From contig JAAONU010000009.1 in the NCBI GenBank assembly GCA_012932295.1, positions 3,546,197 through 3,610,196 of the forward strand: a stretch of 64,000 bases of DNA. The letters run 5' to 3'. The notes below the pieces were generated by a model that did not search any database, had not been told where the DNA came from, and saw nothing but the letters and a program-made list of their open reading frames with translations. Positions 1-11,300 of the stretch are shown piece by piece. How positions within the stretch are numbered: position 1 is the first letter of the stretch; each line of letters starts with the position of its first letter. A program made the position numbers and the translations under genes. Source of the DNA: Cyclina sinensis. Taxonomy: Eukaryota > Mollusca > Bivalvia > Venerida > Veneridae.

Positions 1-132
1 CATCAAGTCACTTGTCAAGGTTTGGTGGTGCTCAACAAGGACATCAAGTTTCTTGGTAATGTAGGTTGTCCTGAAGACATAAAATTATATGGTCAAACAT
101 ACATTTTCAAGACCGTGGACAAATTACTTTAA
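1..132 (+). other. Open frame running in from the window edge, unknown
   Basis: Frame 1 is open from the first base for 43 codons and stops at TAA 130-132. The residue mix (NKDIKFLGNVG, IKLYGQTYIF) looks protein-like. I recognise no family. It could be the last exon of an upstream gene, a repeat fragment, or a chance opening, which is not rare at this length. Confidence 0.15.
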
Positions 133-138
133 AAGCAG

Positions 139-1905
139 GTCATCGGGTTCAAGCGCATGCTGATAAGCGACATGACGAGGAGTTTCAAGCGCATGCTGGG
201 CAGCGACATGACAAATAGATTCAAACGCATGCTGGACAGCGACATGACGAGTTTAAGCGCATGCTAGACAGCGACACGACGAGGAGGTTCAAGCGTATAC
301 TGAACAGCGACCTGACGAGGAGGTTCAAGCGTATGCTGGACAGCGACATGACGAGGAGTTAAAGCACATGCTAGTCAGGGACATGACGAGGAGTTCCAAG
401 CGCATGCTCTGACAGCGACCTGACGAGGTGTTTAAGCACTTGCTGGACAGCAACATTACGAGGAGTTTCAAGCGCATTCAGGTAGGCGACATGACGGGGA
501 GTTTCAAGCGCATGCTGAAAAGCGACATCACAAGGATTTTCAAGCGCATGCTGGACAGCGACATGACGAGGAGTTTAAGCACATGTTGGACAACGACATG
601 ACGAGGAGGTTTCAATCACATTCATATAGGCAACATGACGGGGAGATTCAAGCTCATGCTGGACAGCGACATGATAAGGAGGTTCAAGCGCATTCAGGCG
701 ACATGACGGGGAGGTTGAAGCGCATGCTGGAAAGCAATTTATAACGGGGAGTTTCAGCGCATGCTGGACAGTAACCTGACGAGAAGTTTAAGGGCATGCT
801 GGAAACTGACATGCGAGGAGGTTATCTGCATGCTGGACAGCGACATGACGAGGAGGTTCAAGCGCATTCAGGCGACATGCAGGGAGGTTCAAGCGCATGC
901 TGGATTGCGACATCACGAGGACTTTTTGCGCATGCTTGACAGTGACCTGACGAGGAGTTTAAGGGTATGCTGGAAAGTGACATACGAGGAAGTAAAACTG
1001 CATTCTGGATAGAGACATGACGAGGAGGTTTCAAACGCATTCAGGTAGGTGACATGACGGGGAGGTTCAAGCGCATGTTCTGACAGCGACCTGACGAGGT
1101 GTTCAAGCGCATGATGAACAGCAACATGACGAAGAGTTTCAAGCGCATTCAGGTAGGCGACATGACGGGGAGGTTCAAGCGCATGCTTAAAAGCGACATC
1201 ACAAGGAGTTTCAAGCGCATGCTGGACAGCGATATGACGAGGGGGTTTCAATCACATTCATATAGGCAGCATGACGGGGAAATTTAAGCTCATGCTGGAC
1301 AGTGTCATGACGAGGAGGTTCAAGCGCATTCAGGCGACATGATGGGGACGTTGAAGCGCATGTTGGAAAGCGATATCACGAGGAGTTTCAGCGCATGCTT
1401 GACAGTGACCTGACGAGGAGTTTAAGGGCATGCTGGAAAGTGACATACGAGGAGGTTAAATCGCATGCTGGACAGCGACATGACGAGGAGGTTTCAAACG
1501 CATTCAGGTAGGTGACATGACGGGGAGGTTCAAGCGCATGTTGGAAAGCGACATGACGAGGAGTTTAAGCGCATGATGAACAGCAACATGACGAAAAGTT
1601 TCAAGCGCATTCAGGTAGGCGACATGACGGGGAGGTTCAAGCGCATGCTTGAAAGCGACATCACGAGGATTTTTTGCGCATGCTGGACAGTGACCTGACG
1701 AGGAGTTTAAGCGTATGCTGGAAAGTGACATGCGAGGAGGTTCAGCTGCATGCTGGACAGCGACATGACGAGGAGGTTTCAAGCGCATTCAGGTAGGCTA
1801 CATGACGGGGAGGTTCAAGCGCCTTCAGGTAGATGACATGACGGGAAGGTTCAAGCGCCTTCAGGTAGGCGACATGACGCGGAGGTTCAAGCGCAGGCTG
1901 GAAGT
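139..1905. repeat. 36-bp minisatellite array, two interleaved subtypes
   Basis: About 45-50 units of 36 bp. Subtype A contains ATGCTGGACAGCGACATGA and subtype B contains ATTCAGGTAGGCGACATGA; both continue with CG(A/G)GGAGGTTCAAGCGC. Some units are a few bases shorter. 36 bp equals 12 codons, so stretches read open as a 12-residue repeat with TRSFKR, but frameshifts and stops are frequent. It is most likely non-coding, and it probably lies in the SLC6 intron before the first visible exon. A composite block with 'agtttaagggcatgctgg' recurs near 780, 955, 1420 and 1705. Confidence 0.9.
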
Positions 1906-2242
1906 CGAGCAACATCAAACAGCTAAATACAATTTCTGCAGGACACACTATCGGTTTCACAAGCTTGATCATACGTCAACAGAAATTCAAGTTAGCTCGT
2001 ATTCACAAGACACATTATTACAAACTTAACGAAAGTACAATGGCTCCTAAAGATGCACGTTTTGCGAATAATTATATAATAAGATATATATATAGTTATA
2101 TAATGCCATAATAATAGTGTCATTCTATCAAATTTTATGTTTATTAATGAAACTTGATCTTTAACAGTAACTTAAATATATCATCTGTTATAAGATCTCG
2201 AAAACAATATGATAAATGTTTACATATCATTTCTCTTTTCAG
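1906..2242 (+). other. Non-coding, intron sequence before first visible SLC6 exon
   Basis: AT-rich unique sequence ending in a polypyrimidine tract and AG at 2241-2242. No gene or repeat is seen. Confidence 0.6.
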
Positions 2243-2377
2243 GTTGTTTACGTCACCGCCATATTTCCGTATATATTGCTTACCGCTCTTTTGGTGCGTG
2301 GCGCCACCCTAGACGGCCATCTTGATGGAATAAAGTTTTACCTTACGCCGGATATTGAAAGACTGAAAGATGCAAAG
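2243..2377 (+). CDS. SLC6 exon: end of TM5 and EL3
   Basis: 45 codons in phase 0, from [10 protein letters not shown] to RLKDAK. The acceptor is ttctcttttcag and the donor is AAG/gtaatt. The start VVYVTA corresponds to the KVVWVTA segment that is usual in SLC6 proteins, so a preceding exon must exist. Confidence 0.88.
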
Positions 2378-5300
2378 GTAATTAATTTTCATTTAAGACA
2401 CAATACTATTCGTGTTCGTATTGTTTTTAGTCCTTAGATTTGGTTTGGTTTATTCAGGGGCGGATCCAGGATTTTGGGTTAGGGGGGGGCGTAACTTTTA
2501 ATCACTCTAAAGGTTGCACTAGCAGATCCAGGGGCATACGTTACCTATAGTTCTAATATCTAATAACGAGCGCGAGCGAAGCGAGCGAAGAAAAAATAGG
2601 AAAATATAGTATATTTTATTGTTTCCATACCAAAGAACATGTAAGCTCCGGGAATTTTAGGGGGGGCGTGCGCCGGGTGCGCCCCCCCCCCCCTGGATCC
2701 GCTAGTGGGTTTATTGGTGTTTAACGACAGCTGTGGTATTATCCCGGCGGTCAGTCCACCTAGCAAGTGTTCCTTTATTCGTTACAACCCAACATTAAAT
2801 CTCTATAGGCAGCTATATTTCTGTGGTATCAGAATAAAAGTATTTCCCGTCATCTATAGACAGATAGTTATTTAAGTTCATTCAGCCTTTATCCTATTTG
2901 TTTGCATGATGGGGTAACTTGCCCAGTATCATGTTTCACATCTCTGATGACAGGTGTGGTCAGACGCGGCTGTGCAGATTTTCTATTCACTAAGTGCCTG
3001 CTCCGGAGGTTTAATTGCAATGGCCAGCTACAATAACTTTAAAAATAACGTTCTCAGGTATATGATAATTTCTCTTATTATGAATAATTTTGTTGCTTCT
3101 GTGATCTTCGCTCATTTCACAACAATATGTTTTGAATAAAGTGCAATATAGTACATGTTCCTTTTTTGGAAAAAAATGTCCAAATACAGTTCATTTAGTA
3201 TTCAAAAACAGTCTGATAAAGTTTATATATATAACTTCAGTTTAATACATGTTACAAGATCGGAAACTTTTTTTTACACAGCAGATAATTTTTTTTTTTA
3301 ATCTTTAAAAAATCACTGCAAGATTTATTTTGAGGATCCTGGTATGCTATAAAGAGTCCTAATAAAAAAGTTGTGAGTTAATAATTATTGTATCATTTTT
3401 TATATCATTATTATTATCATTATTCATAGAGATACTTTTATGGTGCCTATCATCAACTGTCTTACAAGTTTCTACGCTGGTTTTGTCATTTTTGCTTCTC
3501 TGGGATTCATGGCGCACCAGAAAGGCGTTTCTGTCGCTGACGTCGCTGCTGGAGGTATGACGTCATTTTGTCTTTTTTCTTTGCTCTCATTTTTAATTCC
3601 CTGCCCAGATCGGAACACCTCGGGCTACTTAAATAAGTCACTTCGGAAATAATGTAGTAGGCACCATATTGGACTATTTTATAATACAAATTGTGTCTGC
3701 TAAATTGAAACATTTCTTAAAGCCTATACCTGTTAATGCTTTAAATTAAAATTTATTTTCATTTTTTTCGAATGCATAAGACTAACACTGCCTGAAATCT
3801 GCGATGTTTGTTTATACTTTTATTAAAGCCGGGGCGAATTACCATTTGGTGTATTAATACACTTACATACAAGGTCTTTATACGAAGTTGTCGGAAAAGG
3901 CCGAGTTGTTACGATTGCCCCTGCCCACTACCGTTACTTCACAGTGCAGCTTTAATAAGAGTAGATTTATGATATTGAACATTTTATAATTTTAATTTTA
4001 GAGTTTTATAGATCTTTATCATATCTGAATTTTAGGTTTTATAAATTGTATAAATTGTCAGTCTTTCAGAAGTTGTGATAATCAGTTGTGGTTATCAAGT
4101 TATAGTGCAGAAATATTGATTGTTTAGTTGACTGTCACTTTGAACTTTTATGTACTTACCCCAAACTGTGTATGGGTCATATAATCAATGATGGCAATCA
4201 TCCTAAGGCGTTAGAAGTCTGTTTGGGACGTAGTTGCCAAGTTATACAGCAGAAATGCTTTTCAGTGTTTAGGACTTTGTGACTTTGACATCTGACCTAC
4301 TGATCCTAAGATGTATAGGGGTCATTTTCTCAATATAATCAATCATCATAGAAAGTTTGAAGTCAGTACTACAATTGGTTGTGCAGTTACTGAGTAGAAA
4401 TGGTTTTCTATATTTAAGTGAATATGAGCTTGACCTCTGACCTAGTGACCCAAAAATCTATCGGGTTCATTTTCTGAATGTAAACAATAATAATATGAAC
4501 TTTAAAATGTCTATGAAAAATGGTTATAAAGTTTTACAACGGAAATGGTTTTCAATGTTAAAGTCACTGTGATCTTGACCTTTGGCCTTTTGACTCAAAT
4601 ATCAATAGAGGTCATGCACTTGTTGTGTGCAACCTATATATGAATTTGAAAGTCTCAAAGACAAATGGTTGTCGAGTTACAGGGTGTAAATGATTCTATA
4701 CATTTAGGTCACTGTGACCTTGACTTTTGACATACTGACCTCAAAATGTATCGGGATTATTCACTCAATGTGTGCAATCATGGTATAAAGTTTGAAGTTT
4801 CTAAAACAAACGGTTGTCAAGCTACTTAGCGGAAATGATTTTCAATGTTATAGTCACTGTGATCTTGACCTTTGACTCTTTGACTCCAAAATCAATAGGA
4901 TTTATTCACTCAATGTGTGCAACCATTATATGAATTTGTTATTCTGTAAGACAAACGGTTGTTGAGTTACAGAGTAAAAATGATTCTAAATATTTAGGTC
5001 ACTGTGTCCTTGACCTTTGACATACTGACCCAAAAATGTACATGGATCATTCACTCAATGTGTGCAATCACGGTGTAAAGTTTGAAGTCTCTATAACAAA
5101 TGACTGTCAAGTTACATGGCGGAAACAGTTTTCAATGTTAAAGTCGCTGTGATCTTGACCTTTGACCTTTTGACTCCAAAATTATTAGAGGTCATGCACT
5201 TAATGTGGGCAATCGTCATATGAAGTTAAAAGACAGAATGCCAAACAGTTCTCATGTCATCCTCCTAAAAACCAAATTGCTAACGGACGGACGCACGGAC

Positions 5301-8300
5301 GGGCGCCCCGGACTATAACATAATATTTCCACTTTGGGCATTTAAAAACACTTTGAAAAGTGACATTCAAACATGCATTGTTTACATTTTGGGTTGTCAA
5401 ATGTTTGTTGACGATTCGTTGTAGGCTAGTCATTGATTGGCTGAAAAGTAACTGTGGATATCTCTGTCTAAAAATAAAAATATCTTTCTTAAAATTTAAT
5501 TTTAGCAGTGGTAAGAAAGTGAAACATTCGACCGATGCGCAGGAGAGTAGGAATGGCTCTGTCTGTCCGTCTGTGAGTCTGTCCGTCCGAACATTTTCCA
5601 TAACTTTTTAACTTCTGGAAAGGTTTAAAATAACTTGACACAACTGATCACCATTGTGAGATTATGTGCAGAGCAGAACAACCAGGTCGCTACCCGCTAA
5701 GTCAAGGTCACACTTAAAGGTCATGTATAGAAAAAATCCACATTTTGTGTCAGCTATATTACTATTAAACTGCTTGAATGTTTTTAAAAATAACTAGGCA
5801 AAAATGATCATCATTTTGAGACAATGTGCGGAGCGCAACAACCAGGTCGCTACCTTCAAGGTAATGGTCACATTTAAAGGTCATACATAAAAAGTCCACA
5901 TTTCGTGTCTGCTCCTTACTATTAATGTTAGATCCAAATTTAACTGCCCATTTTCCGTAGAAATCAATATCCTATGTTATATTGAGAGGTCTAAGCTTCT
6001 TTCTTCACACTTGTTACCATTCTAATGTTATCCTGCGGCAGGAGATATACATGTCCTTCAGACGGTTTTTTTTTCTTTCTTTTTTTTCTTTTTTTAGAAA
6101 ACTCGTCTTCTTTGTAGATTTTTATAGTCTATCGGGAATCACAATGCGAGTCTTGCATTTTGCAGCATGCAGGTTTATAATACATTATTTATTTTTAAAA
6201 AGACGAGAAAAACTAGACACGTGTGGAGTTTCCGTGCACCTTAAAACGAGAGAACTGGACATGTGTGGAGTTTTTGTGCACTTAAAAACGAGAAAAACTG
6301 GACACGTGTGCTGTTTCTTTGCATTTTTAATTTGATTGTTGACAGCTCTCTGACCTCATTAGCATGCCTGTTTTAGTCTTTTGTCAAATGCTTCGAGAAT
6401 ACGAGTGATTAAGATAGAAATAAAAAAAATCGAAATCTCGAGAAATTGAGTTCTCTGCACGATACAATTATTATTAGTTATAAACGACATCCTGTCCGTA
6501 AAACTATTTTATGTCAGTCCAGAAAAATGGATTTTTTTTTCACAAAGGCTTTAATAATTCATTAAGTCATTGTAATACGTTCTTGCGAAATGTGAATGTT
6601 ACAGATTTATATCGCTTTTACAGGCCCCGGTTTAGCATTTATTGCCTACCCTGAAGCCTTAGCTCAGATGCCAGCATCACCTGTATGGGCCGTGTTGTTC
6701 TTTCTGATGATGATGATGCTTGGATTTAGTTCGGAGGTTTGTCTTGTCACGTGTCTTGTACTGACTGCTTTTGAATTTATACATTTAATTATTTCACTAT
6801 TGAAAATTTATTGTACATAAAATCACATTGAATAACAGGTGTAAGGGTACCCTATCTCTTCGTTTTGATTCTTAAATGCCTATGGTACTTAGTAATTGAC
6901 TGCATAAATTGTGATGAAAATGTGGCAAATAATTTTGTCGGAACTGGTATTTCTATCCGGTTCGCACTTCATTTATGAAAATCGTATAAACACAGTAAAC
7001 TTTTCTTCTTAACAAGATGCTTTATATCATTTAGATTCCATTCATAAAATACAGAATTTAAATTTAAAATCCCTTCCATTTGCAACATGGTTAATGAAAA
7101 AATAAGGATCATTTTATACGAAAAAATAGTTATTTGTATCAGGATTATTTAAGCAAATGGAGTTTTTGAAAAATCAGGATACTTAAAATGAAATAAGTAT
7201 TTTTCTAGTTTTCTATCGTGGAGACCGTTCTTACTGGTGTACTTGATGATTTTCCTACAATAACCAAATCCCGGTTCTACACCGTGTTGTTTCGTGCCGG
7301 GTATTGTATCGTTGGCTTCCTTCTTGGGTTACCGATGGTTACTGGGGTAAGTGAAATCTGGATAACTCATTTTCTAACATTTTAAAATGTGACAGAGTGG
7401 CAACTTGTACAGTTGTGAGAACAAATGTTTTAAATGATGCTGACATATAATTTTGTCTGATTCACATGATCAGAAATAAAATATTTGATCATAATATAAT
7501 CAGTTCTGCATTTTATCTCGAGGGTACAAGAGATGGAAACAGGCATTTTGCAACAGAAGCTCTGATTTCATTTTAACCATTAGACTCTCATAGCAGTAAC
7601 TGGCGAAACAAAGTTCGTGAAATTGAGCAGTATCTTCATATTGAGCAGCTTGCCAGCATTACAGGTTTTATCAAATTTTTATTCAGCAGCTGGACAAAAC
7701 TTTATGTTTAGTAGTTTGTCAATACTTTATGTTCAGCAGCTGGCCACCGCTTCAGGTTTAGCAGTTTGTCAATACTTTATGTTTAGCAGCTGTTTCACCA
7801 CTTTAGGTTTAGCAGTTTGTTAATACTTTATGTTCTGCAGCTGGTCACCATTTTAGGTTTAGCAGTTCGTCAATACTTTATGTTCAGCAGCTGGCCACCA
7901 CTTTAGGTTTAGCAGTCTGTCAATACGTTATGTTCAGCAGCTGGTCAACACTTAATATATATAGTAGTTTGTCAATACTTTATGTTCAGCAGCTGGTCAA
8001 TACTTTAGGTTTAGCAGTTTGTCAATACTTTATGTTCAGCAGTTGGTCACCACTTTAAGTTTAGCAGTTTGTCAATACTTTATGTTCAGCAGCTGGTCAA
8101 CACTTTAGGTTTAGCAGTTTGTCAATACTTTATGTTCAGCAGCTGGTCACCACTTTATATATGGTAGTTTGTCAATACTTTATGTTCAGCAGCTGGTCAC
8201 CACTTTATATATGGTAGTTTGTCAATACTTTATGTTCAGCAGCTGGTCAACACTTTAAGTTTAGCAGTTTGTCAATACTTTGTGTTCAGCAGCTGGTCAC

Positions 8301-11300
8301 CACTTTATATATGGTAGTTTGTCAATACTTAATGTTCAGCAGCTGGTCAACACTTTAGGTTTAGCAGTTTGTCAATACTTTATGTTCAGCAGCTGGTCAA
8401 CACTTTAAGTTTAGCAGTTTGTCAATACTTTGTGTTCAGCAGCTGGTCAACACTTTATATATGGTAGTTTGTCAATACTTTATGTTCAGCAGCTGGTCAA
8501 CACTTTAGGTTTAGCAGTTTGTCAATACTTTATGTTCAGCAGCTGGCCAACACTTTAGGTTTAGCAGTTTGTCAATTCTTTATGTTCATCAGCTGGTCAC
8601 CACTTTATATATAGCAGTTTGTCAATACTTTATGTTCAGCAGCTGGTCAACACTTTAGGTTTAGCAGTTTGTCAATACTTTATGTTCAGCAGCTGGTCAA
8701 CACTTTAGGTTTAGCAGTTTGTCAATACTTTATGTTCGGCAGCTGGTCACCACTTTATGTTTAGCAGTTTGTCAATACTTTATGTTAAGCAGCTGATCAA
8801 CACATTATCTAAAACAATTTGTCAACACTTTATATACAGCAGCTGGTCAACAGTTTATATTTAGCGATTTGTCAATACTTTAAACAGCAGCTGGTCAACA
8901 CTTTATCTTTAGCTTTTTGTCAATACTTTATGTTCAGCAGCTGGTCAACACTTTATCTTTAGCTTTTTGTCAATACTTTATGTGCAGCAGCTGGTCAACA
9001 CTTTATCTTTAGCTTTTTGTCAATACTTTATGTTCAGCAGCTGGTCAACACTTTATGTTTAGCTATTTGTCAGCACTTTATGTGCAGCAGCTGGTCAACA
9101 CTTTATCTTTAGCTTTTTGTCAATACTTTATGTTCAGCAGCTGGTCAACACTTTATCTTTAGCTTTTTATCAATACTTTATGTGCAGCAGCTGGTCAACA
9201 CTTTATGTTTAGCTATTTGTCAATACTTTATGTGCAGCAGCTGGTCAACACTTTATGTTTAGCAGTTTGTCAATACTTTATGTGCAGCAGCTGGTCAACA
9301 CTTTATATTTAGCTATTTGTCAATAGTTTATTTAAAGCAGCTGGTCAACACTTTATGTTTAGCTATTTGTCAATAGTTTATTTAAAGCAGCTGGTCAACA
9401 CTTTATGTTTAGCTATTTGTCAATACTTTATGTGCAGCAGCTGGTCAACACTTTATATTTAGCTATTTGTCAATACTTTATGTGCAGCAGCTGGTCAACA
9501 CTTTATGTTTAGCTATTTGTCAATACTTTATGTGCAGCAGCTGGTCAACACTTTATGTTTAGCAGTTTGTCAATACTTTATGTGCAGCAGCTGGTCAACA
9601 CTTTAGGTTTAGCAGTTTGTCAATACTTTATGTTCAGCAGCGGGTCAACACTTTATGTTTAGCTATTTGTCAATACTTTATATTCAGCAACTGGTCAACA
9701 CTTTATGTTTAGTTGTTTGTCAAAACTTTATGTTAAGCAGCTGATCAACACTTTATGTTTAGCTATTTGTAATTACTTTATGTTCATCAGCTGGTCAACA
9801 CTTTATGTTTATAAATTTCTCAGTACTTTAGGTTCATCAGCTGGTCAACACTTTATGTTTAGCTATTTGTAATTACTTTATGTAAAGCAGCTGATCAACA
9901 CTTTATGTTTAGTTGTTTGTCAGTACGTTATGTTCATCAGCTGGTCAATACTTTATGTTTAGCTATTTGTCAATACTTTATGTTCATCAGCTGGTCAATA
10001 TTTTATGTTTAGCTATTTGTCAATACTTTATGTTCATCAGCTGGTCAATACTTTATGTTTAGCTATTTGTCAATACTTTATGTTCATCAGCTGGTCAATA
10101 CTTTATGTTTAGCTATTTGTCAATACTTTATGTTCATCAGCTGGTCAATACTTTATGTTTAGCTATTTGTCAATACTTTATGTTCGTCAGCTGGTCAATA
10201 CTTTATGTTCGTCAGCTGGTCAATACTTTATGTTCGTCAGCTGGTCAATACTTTATGTTCGTCAGCTGGTCAATACTTTATGTTCGTCAGCTGGTCAACA
10301 CTTTATGTTTAGCTATTTGTCAATACTTTATGTGCAGCAGCTGGTCAATACTTTATGTTTAGCTATTTGTCAGTACTTTATGTTCGTCAGCTGGTCAATA
10401 CTTTATGTTTAGCTATTTGTCAATACTTTATGTTCGTCAGCTGGTCAACACTTTATGTTTAGCTATTTGTCAATAGTTTATTTAAAGCAGCTGGTCACCA
10501 CTTTATATTTAGCTATTTGTCAATAGTTTATTTAAAGCAGCTGGTCACCACTTTATATTTAGCTATTTGTCAATAGTTTATGTTATCCAGCTGATCAACA
10601 CTTTCTGTTCAGCAACTGGTCAACACTTTATGTTTAGCAGTTTATCAACACTTTATGTTAAGCAGCTGGTCAGCACTTAATGTTGAGCAGATTGTCAACA
10701 CTTCAGGCTAAGCCTCATATAAGCATTGCAGATTGTGTAGTTAACACCGTAGGATGAAGAATTTGTCACAAAATTTATGTTGTGCAGCTTAATAATACTT
10801 TATGGTAAGCAGTTTGTCAACATCTTATGTTGAGCAGTTTGTCTTCACTTTATGTTGAGCACTTTTTCAACATTTGATGTTGAGCAGTTTTTCAACACTT
10901 TATTTTAAGCAGTTTGTCAATACTTTATGTTCAGCAGTTTGTCAACACTTTATGTAAGAAGTGTGCATGCACTTCAGGTTGGGCAGTTTGCATGCACTTC
11001 AGGTTAGGCAGAATGCATGCACTTCTGGTTGGGCAGCTTGCATGCACTTCAGGTTGGACAGCTTGCATGCACTTCAGGTTTGGCAGCTTGTATGCACTTC
11101 CGGTTGGGCAGCTTGCATGCACTTCAGGTTGGGCAGCTTGCATGCACTTCAGGTTGGGCAGCATGCATGGATTTCAGGTTGGGCAGTTTGCATGCACTTC
11201 AGGTTGGGCAGCTTGCATGCATTTCAGGTTGGGTAGTTTGCATGCACGCCAGGTTGGGTAGTTTGCATGCACTTCAGGTTGGGCAGCTTGCATGCACTTC

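Noticed and set aside
10105..10412. Open frames with repeated [12 protein letters not shown]
   Set aside because: Translation of the 25/50-bp satellite; not a gene.
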